Source of the DNA: Woeseiaceae bacterium
GTDB lineage: Bacteria > Pseudomonadota > Gammaproteobacteria > Steroidobacterales > Woeseiaceae
Assembly (NCBI GenBank): GCA_028277185.1
Contig: JANQGQ010000037.1
Location: 62,001 to 126,000, forward strand
DNA: 64,000 bases
Direction of reading: 5' to 3'
Position 1 is the first letter of the stretch. Every line of letters starts with the position of its first letter. Made by a program: the position numbers and the translations under genes. The notes beneath the pieces are model-generated. The model was not told the origin of the DNA. It saw only the letters and a program-made list of their open reading frames with translations, and made no database searches. Positions 54,406 to 62,554 of the stretch are shown one piece after another.

Positions 54406-57075
54406 ATGCGAATCCGGCTGCTCGCGGTCATGGCGACCGCCTGTGTCTTTGTCTGCGGTGTAGCGACGGCACAAACGGTCACCTCGGTCAGAACGGACGT
54501 ACGCGATGCGGACGTCGATATGTTCCCGCCGGACATCACGTTCGACGATGCCATCCCGACGCCGGCCGAGTTCCTGGGCTTTCAGCTGGGACACGAACCC
54601 GTTCGCCATCATCAGCTCGTGGACTATATCCGGCACGTGGCCGAACTCAGCGATCGCCTGACCGTGGAGACGATCGGCTATTCGCATGAGCGGCGCCCGA
54701 TTCTGTTCGTGGTTGCCACGTCACCGGAGAATCACGCGCGCATCGACGAGATTCGTGCGCAACACGTTGCGTTGACGGAGCCCGGCAGCGGGCAGGACGT
54801 GAGCGACGACATGCCGATCGTGACGTGGCTCAACTACGGCGTGCACGGCGCCGAGGCCAGCGCCATGGATGCGTCGCTGCCGTTTGTCTATCACCTCGCG
54901 GCGGCAGAGGGAGAAGCGATCGAGCGGGTTCTCGACGAATCGGTGATCCTCGTCACCGCGGTTTTCAATCCCGACGGCCATGCAAAGCGCATCGCCTGGG
55001 TCGATGCGTACGGCGGCAAGCGCCGCATCACGGATCCTGCACACATCGAGCACACGTTCGACTGGCGTTTCGCGCGGACGAACCACTACTTCTTCGACCT
55101 GAATCGCCAGTGGCTGCTGCTCACGCAGCCCGAGTCGCGCGCATGGATGCGAAAGTGGCACGAATGGCGCCCGAACCTGACCGTGGACTACCACGAGATG
55201 AGTTCCGGCAACACCTACTATTTCCATCCGGGCGTGGCGACGCGCACGAACCCACTGGCTCCGGAACGCGCCGAAGAGTTGATGGCCGAGACCGTGCGGA
55301 CATCGGAGGATTTTCTGGACAGCGAAGGGCGCCTGTACTACCAGGGCGAAGGGTTTGACAACTTCTACGTCGGCAAGGGTTCGACGTTTCCTCTCCTCAA
55401 CGGCGGTGTTGGCATTCTCTACGAAGCTTCGGCGGTGATGGGGCGCGAAATCGAAACGCGGAACGGGCTGCGGACGTTTCGGGAGAATATCCGCAAGCAG
55501 TACAGGACGAGCCTCGCGAGTATTGAGAGCGCCGTGAACCTGAGGCAGCCGTACCTGACTTACCAGCGCGATTTCTATTCCGGCGCTCGCGACGAGGCGA
55601 ATGACAGCTCCAACAGGGCGTGGGTGTTTTCGGCACCCGGAGATCCGGCGCGCATGCACCTGTTTGCGGACCTGCTGAACTACCACCGTATCCGCACGTA
55701 TCGTCTGACGCGCGATATCGACGCAGCCGGCAAGCGCTTCAGCGCCGCCGAGTCGCTGATCGTGCCGGTATCGCAGCCGCAGTATCGCCTGATACGAAGC
55801 ATCTTCGAGACCCTGACGGAGTTCGAGGACTCGACGTTCTACGACGTATCCACGTGGACATTGCCGCCGGCTTTCGGTCTGGATTACGCAGCGCTTTCCG
55901 GACGGGAGTTTCGCAGCAACCTCGTCGGCGGCGAATACGCGCCGGCGATGCCGGTCGCGGAGGCTCCCGACGAATCCACGTATGCGTACGTCTTCGAGTG
56001 GGGCCCGTACTATGCGCCGCGCGCTCTGCAGCGTGTCCTCGAGAACGAGTTGCTCGTCCGCGTTGCGACCAGGCCGATCAATGTCGCAACGACGTCGGGC
56101 GATCGCAGCTTTCCGGAAGGCAGCATCGTCGTGCCGCTCGACCGGCAGGAGCGACGTCCTGCAGATATTCACGAGCTCATGCAAACGATAGCCGCTGAAG
56201 ACGGCGTAGCCGTGCACGCGCTGACGTCGGGTCGCAGTACCACCGGGTCGGTGGACGTAAACGTTGGCGGGCCGTCCGCGAGACCGCTGGAGGCGGTCCA
56301 CGCGCTCCTCGTCATCGGCGACGACGTGAATCTCTATGACGCCGGCGAAATCTGGCATCTGGCCGACGCTCGCATGAACATGCCGCTTACCTTGCGTTCG
56401 CGTGACGGAATGGGCGGCATTGAGTGGGAGCGTTACACGCACGTCATTTTTCCGTCTGGCGACTATGAGGACTTTGAACCCGAATGGGCGGACCGCATGA
56501 GAACCTGGGTGGCCGAGGGCGGTACGGTGATCGGAATGCGTGAGGCGGTTTCGTGGTTACGTGCCAACACCATCGACTGGATCGATCCGGAAGACCTCGA
56601 GGCTGTCGAGGCCGCCGAAGCCGAAGCGAAGAAAAAAGAGGAGGAAGAGGAAGCAGAGGCGGAGGAAACCGAACGTCTGCCGTACGCGGACAAGGCGGAC
56701 CACGAGGCCGAGAAGGTGATAGGCGGTGCGATATTCGCCGCCGATCTCGACAACTCGCATCCGTTGGGATTCGGCTATTCGGACCGGGCGATCTTCCTGC
56801 ATAAGAACGTCGAGGAGCCGATGGAAGCTACGGAGAATCGATTCGCCACCGTCATCGCGTACACGGACGATCCGGTTTACTCGGGCTACGTCTCGGAAGA
56901 CAACCGCGACAAGCTGGCGGGCACGCCGGCGCTGATCGCGGAGCGCTCAGGTGAAGGCAGCGTGATCCTGTTCGCCGACAATCCAAACTTTCGCGGCTAC
57001 TGGTACGGCACAAACAAGCTGTTTCTGAACGCGCTGTTCTTCTCGAAGACGTTCGATGCGCCCGAAGAGAATTAG
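54406..57075 (+). CDS. M14-type zinc carboxypeptidase, secreted, multidomain
   Basis: An 889-residue exported protein (signal MRIRLLAVMATACVFVCGVA). The peptidase M14 domain spans about 50-350. Zinc ligands are expected in GVHGAEAS (HxxE) and TVDYHEMSSG (His); the catalytic Glu is probably in GILYEASAVMG. The second half holds a class-I-amidotransferase-like fold (YTHVIFPSGDYEDF; WVAEGGTVIGMREAV). A highly charged insert rich in Glu, Ala and Lys lies near 740-770 and is predicted coiled coil. Homologues of this architecture are widespread in marine gammaproteobacteria; substrate unknown. Confidence 0.85.
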   Translation: MRIRLLAVMATACVFVCGVATAQTVTSVRTDVRDADVDMFPPDITFDDAIPTPAEFLGFQLGHEPVRHHQLVDYIRHVAELSDRLTVETIGYSHERRPILFVVATSPENHARIDEIRAQHVALTEPGSGQDVSDDMPIVTWLNYGVHGAEASAMDASLPFVYHLAAAEGEAIERVLDESVILVTAVFNPDGHAKRIAWVDAYGGKRRITDPAHIEHTFDWRFARTNHYFFDLNRQWLLLTQPESRAWMRKWHEWRPNLTVDYHEMSSGNTYYFHPGVATRTNPLAPERAEELMAETVRTSEDFLDSEGRLYYQGEGFDNFYVGKGSTFPLLNGGVGILYEASAVMGREIETRNGLRTFRENIRKQYRTSLASIESAVNLRQPYLTYQRDFYSGARDEANDSSNRAWVFSAPGDPARMHLFADLLNYHRIRTYRLTRDIDAAGKRFSAAESLIVPVSQPQYRLIRSIFETLTEFEDSTFYDVSTWTLPPAFGLDYAALSGREFRSNLVGGEYAPAMPVAEAPDESTYAYVFEWGPYYAPRALQRVLENELLVRVATRPINVATTSGDRSFPEGSIVVPLDRQERRPADIHELMQTIAAEDGVAVHALTSGRSTTGSVDVNVGGPSARPLEAVHALLVIGDDVNLYDAGEIWHLADARMNMPLTLRSRDGMGGIEWERYTHVIFPSGDYEDFEPEWADRMRTWVAEGGTVIGMREAVSWLRANTIDWIDPEDLEAVEAAEAEAKKKEEEEEAEAEETERLPYADKADHEAEKVIGGAIFAADLDNSHPLGFGYSDRAIFLHKNVEEPMEATENRFATVIAYTDDPVYSGYVSEDNRDKLAGTPALIAERSGEGSVILFADNPNFRGYWYGTNKLFLNALFFSKTFDAPEEN

Positions 57076-57167
57076 TGGGTCAACAGCTGGAGCACAATCG
57101 AGCTGCCGACGCACGGAACTAGTCAGACCTAAGCCACGCAAAATCCCCGCAATAGCTCGTAAATCTG

Positions 57168-60100
57168 TCACAACTCCTGAAAGCTGCTGGCCAATTGCTG
57201 GCGGCCGAGCCAAGCGGCAGAGACCAATGCCTGTCGGGGCTCATCGATAGTCGGCCCTTCAAGCGACAGCAACTCTCTCGCGAGTTTCGCCGTCTTACTA
57301 CTGCCCCTGTGCTCCTTCAGGCGAGTCGCCATTGCGTGAGACGGGCGGACATTCAAGGGCAGCATGCATTCGAGTGCGACTTCGTAAAGAAAATAGCCGT
57401 TTCTTGGTAGCGGGTCGAGTCGTCCGACGATTGCGTCGACGAGGCTTCCTACCCACCATTTGTGCAGATCCGAAGCTTCGAGAACCGTGGTCATGGCGGG
57501 GCCGAATCGATTTACCTTGTAAGCTCCGTCCTTGAGAAGCTTACTGAAAACTTCGGCGATTCGATGAATATCGGCGTGCCCGCTTTCGATCGCGGGAACG
57601 AGCGCATCAATCGCGTATCCACGCGAGTCCGAACTGCGGCTCAGTAACCCGAGGCAGACAGCAAGACTTGTGACCTCTCCCCAGGGCCTTGTCGGATCGA
57701 ACACTGCTGAGAAGAACGCGTGGGCCGGCGTATCGCGTGAGGTGTTCTCGTCTATTCGAATATCCAGCATGTACACGGCAACGCTCATGAAACTCTCCGT
57801 GTCGGCGGGATGCTGCATTGCAAGCCAATGAATCCTCCACGCGGAGCTGAATTGAGATATCGAATACCATTGTTGCTCCGGCCATGTACGCAAGCCGATA
57901 GTCGGCCATTTAAGCCATGCAGGCTCCAGCAGTTTTCTTCTGGCTTCCTTTAACCGGTCGCGCTTGTGGGTGTTTCCGGTATCGATATGCGTGAGCGCGC
58001 CCTCATCGAATGCGATTCTCGCGAGGCGGTATCCATTGCTCTCCTTCACCTTGACGGACCAATTCCAGGTTTCCGTAACGAATGCGCCCGGCATGTCTGG
58101 AACCTTGCCTGCAATGGGCCCTAACAGCTCCTTGCCGTTCATCTCCGGTTCTCGGGCGCGTGCGGCGCAATGCCACAAGTGTGCATCGCGCCTGTCCGTC
58201 CACTTGGGGCGTTCGTCGCCACCGAGTGCAAACCGAGCAAGCCGTCCTGATTTGCCGCTGACGTCGCGAATCGAGTGTAGCGCCCGCTGGCGGTTCCCTG
58301 GACCGAGTCGCAGCAACGCCTGCATAAGATCGTACTCGCGAAGTCTCTGCTTCTCGTCACGGTCCAGTACTCGCTGTGCAAAGTCTTCAGGATCCAGCCA
58401 GCCACTCGTGTATGACGGCAAAGACAAGAGCGGATACTTGCTTGCACCGAGCAGGATCTTCTGAATCTCCCTGATGCGTGCAACTGCAAACGCCGCCTGC
58501 GGTGGCTCGTCGTAGTACGGGGTTTGACGGAAATCGTATTGTTGTCCGGTCCACCAGGTCATCAATAGATCCACAAAAGCGATCGGTACTGCGCCCCAGC
58601 CCGAGCACAACCCTTCGCTTGACGGCTGTCCTTTCTCGATTCGTTGAGCAAGCGGTGCCGCGAGCTTGTCGAAGTTTCCGCTGCGATCCTTCCCAAAGCG
58701 GGATATCCCGTGCAGCAGTATCTCTACCTGATCGGGGGCCTCTACCTGCTCCAACAAACGCGCGGCCAGCTCGAGTAGTTCATCCCTGGTCTCGACAGGA
58801 TCGAGCTTCTCGCGATCCGCGACGCAGGGGAGATTCCAAACCTCATACTGGAGAACCGGCGGCATGGCCGTGCCCGCATCTCCTGCTATGCCCACGAGGT
58901 TTCGCAAATCTGGTGTCAGCGACTCGAGAGCCCCGCTTAAGTCGATGTCGACATCGTCGACTTCTTGCGGCGCCGATCCCACTTCTTCACTCCGGCCCAG
59001 CAATTCCAAGGCTTTCCTCTGTAGCTTGGCAGGCAGAAACGGTATGCGCCGCTCGACACTCTCGCGTGTCGCAGCATTGGCTTTTGCAAAACCCTTTTCC
59101 AGGATTCGGAGCGCAAACTCCTGCACGTCGGAAGACTGATGAGCCATGGCGGTGATTGCGACTTCTGCGATCTTCTGAAACGACTTGTCGTCGCCAGACT
59201 CGAACTTGTCCAGGATCTTCAGCGCCTGCATTGCGGTCCCTTTCGCCTTGTGGGAAAAGACCGGACCAACAGCTCCAACAAAAAGGTCCTCGTCCAGACC
59301 GCCTGCACGATGCAGCTTCACAAGCATCTTTACTGCGAACGACACCACGGGGCCGGTCGGCGACACGAGCAGATCGAGATAGGCCTGGTGACGGGCCGTC
59401 ATCTCTTCGACCCCCGGCTTCAAAGCCTCGTGCAGCTTGCCGTACGCCGCGAGCTGGTTCTGCTTCATCTCCTGTCGCATCGAGGCGAGCGTCACGTCCA
59501 GCAGGCGATCGCGATCGATGTCGCCTTCATTGGCGAGACGAACGAGTGCATCCGGCCAGGTTTCGTAGTTCTCCGGAGCGTCCTTGGCCCGTGAATACCA
59601 GTCCGTAGTTAACGCGTGGTTCTCGAACTCGAAGATTCGCCACACTTCGTCCTCGAGGTATTCCGGCTCGCGCTTGAGTCGTTCGCTGGTCGGTACGTAG
59701 GGGGCCTTCTCACGACGGTCGTACCCGCGCATTCCTTGAATGAACAGCGTCATGTAGCCGTCCGAATCCGGCTTTTGGATAACTCCCGCTTTCAGCAGTT
59801 GGCGGACCGTTGCCCAGTCCAGCTCTGGAAACTCACCATCCAACCGCTTCTTTACCCACGTATCGAGCCACGCCGGATTTCGGGCAATCAGAACGGACGG
59901 AACGAGGGCCCTGTACTCCCACAGTAGCTGCCATATGTGAGCCCGATGCGCCTCTGCCGCCGTGCCGCATGCGAGTACTCCGAGAACGATGTTGTGCTCG
60001 ACGAACGGATTCTTCGTTTGCCACTTCTTAGCCGCGGCTTGTGTCTTGTCCAGGTCTTCAATTCGGACAGCGCCCGTGAACTCTTCAGTCTCCTTCGCGA

Positions 60101-60230
60101 CGTCTTTACGCACCGACTTGATGACTTTGAGGAGCGGCTTGCGTTCCGTCTCGGCAAGCACGTTGACGGCGGCCACAAACTCGTCACACGGCGACTGCCA
60201 TAGCGCTTTTTCGAACTCTTCGGGCGTCAT
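57168..60230 (-). CDS. Large helical protein of unknown function (DUF6493-like), partner of SWIM protein
   Basis: A 1020-residue soluble protein without signal or membrane segments. The N-terminus MTPEEFEKALWQSPCDEFVA, then LAETERKPLLKVIKSVRKDV, and long stretches of amphipathic helix pairs (FAVKMLVKLHRAGGLDEDLF; EFALRILEKGFAKANAATRE) suggest HEAT/ARM-like repeats. I believe it belongs to the DUF6493 type found beside SWIM proteins, but cannot confirm. Its ATG overlaps the SWIM gene's stop by 4 nt, so the two are coupled and probably interact. No catalytic motif was recognised. Confidence 0.75.
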   Translation of the reverse strand: MTPEEFEKALWQSPCDEFVAAVNVLAETERKPLLKVIKSVRKDVAKETEEFTGAVRIEDLDKTQAAAKKWQTKNPFVEHNIVLGVLACGTAAEAHRAHIWQLLWEYRALVPSVLIARNPAWLDTWVKKRLDGEFPELDWATVRQLLKAGVIQKPDSDGYMTLFIQGMRGYDRREKAPYVPTSERLKREPEYLEDEVWRIFEFENHALTTDWYSRAKDAPENYETWPDALVRLANEGDIDRDRLLDVTLASMRQEMKQNQLAAYGKLHEALKPGVEEMTARHQAYLDLLVSPTGPVVSFAVKMLVKLHRAGGLDEDLFVGAVGPVFSHKAKGTAMQALKILDKFESGDDKSFQKIAEVAITAMAHQSSDVQEFALRILEKGFAKANAATRESVERRIPFLPAKLQRKALELLGRSEEVGSAPQEVDDVDIDLSGALESLTPDLRNLVGIAGDAGTAMPPVLQYEVWNLPCVADREKLDPVETRDELLELAARLLEQVEAPDQVEILLHGISRFGKDRSGNFDKLAAPLAQRIEKGQPSSEGLCSGWGAVPIAFVDLLMTWWTGQQYDFRQTPYYDEPPQAAFAVARIREIQKILLGASKYPLLSLPSYTSGWLDPEDFAQRVLDRDEKQRLREYDLMQALLRLGPGNRQRALHSIRDVSGKSGRLARFALGGDERPKWTDRRDAHLWHCAARAREPEMNGKELLGPIAGKVPDMPGAFVTETWNWSVKVKESNGYRLARIAFDEGALTHIDTGNTHKRDRLKEARRKLLEPAWLKWPTIGLRTWPEQQWYSISQFSSAWRIHWLAMQHPADTESFMSVAVYMLDIRIDENTSRDTPAHAFFSAVFDPTRPWGEVTSLAVCLGLLSRSSDSRGYAIDALVPAIESGHADIHRIAEVFSKLLKDGAYKVNRFGPAMTTVLEASDLHKWWVGSLVDAIVGRLDPLPRNGYFLYEVALECMLPLNVRPSHAMATRLKEHRGSSKTAKLARELLSLEGPTIDEPRQALVSAAWLGRQQLASSFQEL

Positions 60231-61576
60231 GAGTCGGGCGATTGGCGATCCAGTGCTATTTGAGCGGCGAGAATATGCTTACAGGGCCCGCGCTCTCCGG
60301 GGTGTTTGCTGTACCAGGGACAGGTGCAGCGATCGCCGTCAGGGCGCAGCCGAACGAAGTGATCGACGCCACTGCCGCCGACGATAAACCGGGTCTCGTC
60401 ACCGACAACGGAGTCCTTCTTTACCCGGCCTTCGTCGATGAGCTTGTATGCCGCCTTGAGACGCGGCTGCAGGGAATCGATCTGCTCGTAGTCAAACGGC
60501 AGCTCCCGGTGAAAGTACTTGCCTGAATTGACGTCGAAGCCCGCCAGGCCGCGAGATCCCAGAGCGGCGAGTGCTGCTTCGACGTCGGCGACGTCAGCCT
60601 GAACGGCTTCGGCAATCTTCTCGGCTTCGATCTCGTTCTGCCAGTTGACCTGTGCGCGCACGGATGAGAGCAGTTCCTTCCACTTGCCGCCCGCGAGTGC
60701 CTCGAGGATCTGTCCCTCGCCCGAAAACCCCCGATAGACTTCGGGGCTAATGAGCAAGAGAAACCGAACGCCGTTGGTGACGACCTCCCACGCGCTCGTC
60801 CCGGTGTCGTCGTCTCCCCAAACGCGCAGCGAGTCGGCGTTGACGAGCAAGGGTTCGAGAACGCGGACGCGGTGTGCGCCCAGAAAACGGACGCTTCCCG
60901 ATTGCGGGCGATGTGTCAGCCGTACCGCTCTCGACCGGCCGGCGACATACAGCGGCGATCGGGGCTGCACAGTGGGCATCGAGCGAAGCAGCTTGAGCGC
61001 TTGCGGCGCCGGAATTTCGTAGCGGAGCTCGAGCCGCGGCTGGAAGGCCTGCACTTCGCTGAAGCCCTTGACCCAGCGAATCGGCAGTTTGACCTTCTTT
61101 TCCACGACGCGGGTTTCGGCGACCTCCAGCGCGACCTCAGTCTTGCCGACCGAGAACTGCACGCTGTCCTGGGCGCGAATGCGGCGAAGTGCGGCGCGCA
61201 TCGGATCGTTGAAGTCGACGTTCGTGGTGCCGCGGCTCTTGATATCGCCTTCGAACGAATCGTGATCCATATCGATTCTCGCATAGACACCGCAACAGGC
61301 GCTGAATCCTTCCATGCGCAGCATCGAATCGCTGCTCGTCAGAACCGGGTCGAGCGCGTTTTGCGGAATCGGCAGAAAGAAATGCGTTCGGACGATATCG
61401 CTGAGAACGATGAACATATCGGCCAGCACCAGGGGGTGGTGCATGAGTCCTTCGAAGAAATACGGCGACTCATCGGCCCGGGTAAACGTGGCAAGACTTA
61501 AGTTGGCGCCTTTCTTTGTCTGATCGAGGGACGACAGGAAAGGATATTGATACGTATAGTCCAGTGCCGTTGCCAT
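60227..61576 (-). CDS. SWIM zinc-finger protein
   Basis: A 449-residue protein whose C-terminus carries the SWIM motif CxCxnCxH: C417, C419, C432 and H434 in CTCPWYSKHPGERGPCKH. SWIM fingers bind zinc and may contact DNA or proteins. The remaining sequence is unassigned; the region EIEAEKIAEAVQADVADVEA then ALAALGSRGLAGFDVNSGKY looks like a winged-helix-type domain before the finger. Leads a two-gene operon. In E. coli the YehQ SWIM protein sits with MoxR and VWA partners; those are absent here. Start at 61576 has no clear Shine-Dalgarno. Confidence 0.85.
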   Translation of the reverse strand: MATALDYTYQYPFLSSLDQTKKGANLSLATFTRADESPYFFEGLMHHPLVLADMFIVLSDIVRTHFFLPIPQNALDPVLTSSDSMLRMEGFSACCGVYARIDMDHDSFEGDIKSRGTTNVDFNDPMRAALRRIRAQDSVQFSVGKTEVALEVAETRVVEKKVKLPIRWVKGFSEVQAFQPRLELRYEIPAPQALKLLRSMPTVQPRSPLYVAGRSRAVRLTHRPQSGSVRFLGAHRVRVLEPLLVNADSLRVWGDDDTGTSAWEVVTNGVRFLLLISPEVYRGFSGEGQILEALAGGKWKELLSSVRAQVNWQNEIEAEKIAEAVQADVADVEAALAALGSRGLAGFDVNSGKYFHRELPFDYEQIDSLQPRLKAAYKLIDEGRVKKDSVVGDETRFIVGGSGVDHFVRLRPDGDRCTCPWYSKHPGERGPCKHILAAQIALDRQSPDS

Positions 61577-61685
61577 GCGGCTTAGTCTAGCGGACTCGTT
61601 CGATGCTTGGGAGCCTGCAGCGCCTGGGCGGTCAGAGTGCGACCACGCGTCACCGGATACTGAACCGCTTTTTCACGTTCGCGTG

Positions 61686-62393
61686 TCAGTGGTGCGCATG
61701 CGGATCGCCGCCCAACAAACCAGCGACCGGCATCCACAGCGTGATCAGACCCATGACCACGACCAGCAGTCCGGCACCGCGTCGCGCCCAAGTCTTCGCC
61801 ATGAAGGCTTGTAATTGCGCCGAGCCGAGGCCCGTTAGGAGCATCGCCGGTAGCGTGCCCAGGCCGAAGGCCGTCATGACGTAGGCGCCGTTCAGGGCCT
61901 CGCCGCTCGTTGCGGCGATGAGCAGTGCGCTGTACACGAGGCCGCAGGGCAAAAAGCCCCAGAGCACACCGAGCGCCAGCGCCTTCGGCGCGTTGGTGAC
62001 GGGCAGGAGTCCTCTCGCGGACGGCGCGATCTGCTGCCAGATGCGGGCGCCGCCGCGTTCCAGTATCTCCAGCGGCCGCCAGGCGAACGCAAGCTGCAGC
62101 CCGACGAGGATAATGAGCAGGCCGCTCGCCAGCCGCACCGGACCGGTCAGCGCCGGGATCACACCGGCAAGCGTGCGGCCGATTCCTGCGACGAGGAAGC
62201 CGAGCAGCGCATAGCCCAGGATGCGGCCGATGTTGTACAGGATGGCCAGGTGCAGGCGCCTCGTGAGGCTTGCGACTTCCAGCTTCACGGCGAACAGACC
62301 GGCGATGCCGCCGCACATGCCGAGACAGTGGGCGCTGCCGAAGAAGCCGGCAACGAGTGCCGCGCTGACCGCGGCGAGCAGCGGGTCGCCCAT
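61686..62393 (-). CDS. TauE/SafE-like protein of the cbb3 oxidase biogenesis cluster
   Basis: A 235-residue membrane protein with about six helices. The opening HCLGMCGGIAGLFAV and VLWGFLPCGLVYSALLIAAT carry conserved cysteines typical of the DsbD/CcdA-like family found after ccoS in many proteobacteria, with a suspected role in copper or thiol handling. ATGA overlap with ccoS. Ends in a histidine-rich tail (GGDPHAHH) that could bind copper. Confidence 0.88.
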   Translation of the reverse strand: MGDPLLAAVSAALVAGFFGSAHCLGMCGGIAGLFAVKLEVASLTRRLHLAILYNIGRILGYALLGFLVAGIGRTLAGVIPALTGPVRLASGLLIILVGLQLAFAWRPLEILERGGARIWQQIAPSARGLLPVTNAPKALALGVLWGFLPCGLVYSALLIAATSGEALNGAYVMTAFGLGTLPAMLLTGLGSAQLQAFMAKTWARRGAGLLVVVMGLITLWMPVAGLLGGDPHAHH

Positions 62394-62554
62394 CAGGGAT
62401 CGTCGGCTGGCCTGGTGTCGTCGTCGAGCACGATCCGCATCGCGGGGGTGTCGAGATCGTCGAACTGGCCGCTGCCCACTGCCCAGAAGAACGCCCAGAC
62501 GGCCAGCCCGAGTATGAGCAGCGCGAGAGGGATCAGAAAGTAGAGGATGCTCAT
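62393..62554 (-). CDS. ccoS: cbb3-type oxidase assembly protein CcoS
   Basis: A 53-residue single-helix protein: SILYFLIPLALLILGLAVWA then FFWAVGSGQFDDLDTPAMRI, the canonical CcoS form. Needed for heme and copper insertion in cbb3 oxidase in studied species. Overlaps ccoI and the next gene by 4 nt each. Confidence 0.92.
   Translation of the reverse strand: MSILYFLIPLALLILGLAVWAFFWAVGSGQFDDLDTPAMRIVLDDDTRPADDP

Noticed and set aside
61549..61561. GATACGTAT resembling the LacI-type operator
   Set aside because: It lies inside the start of the SWIM coding region, matches only the core, and has no sugar gene nearby.
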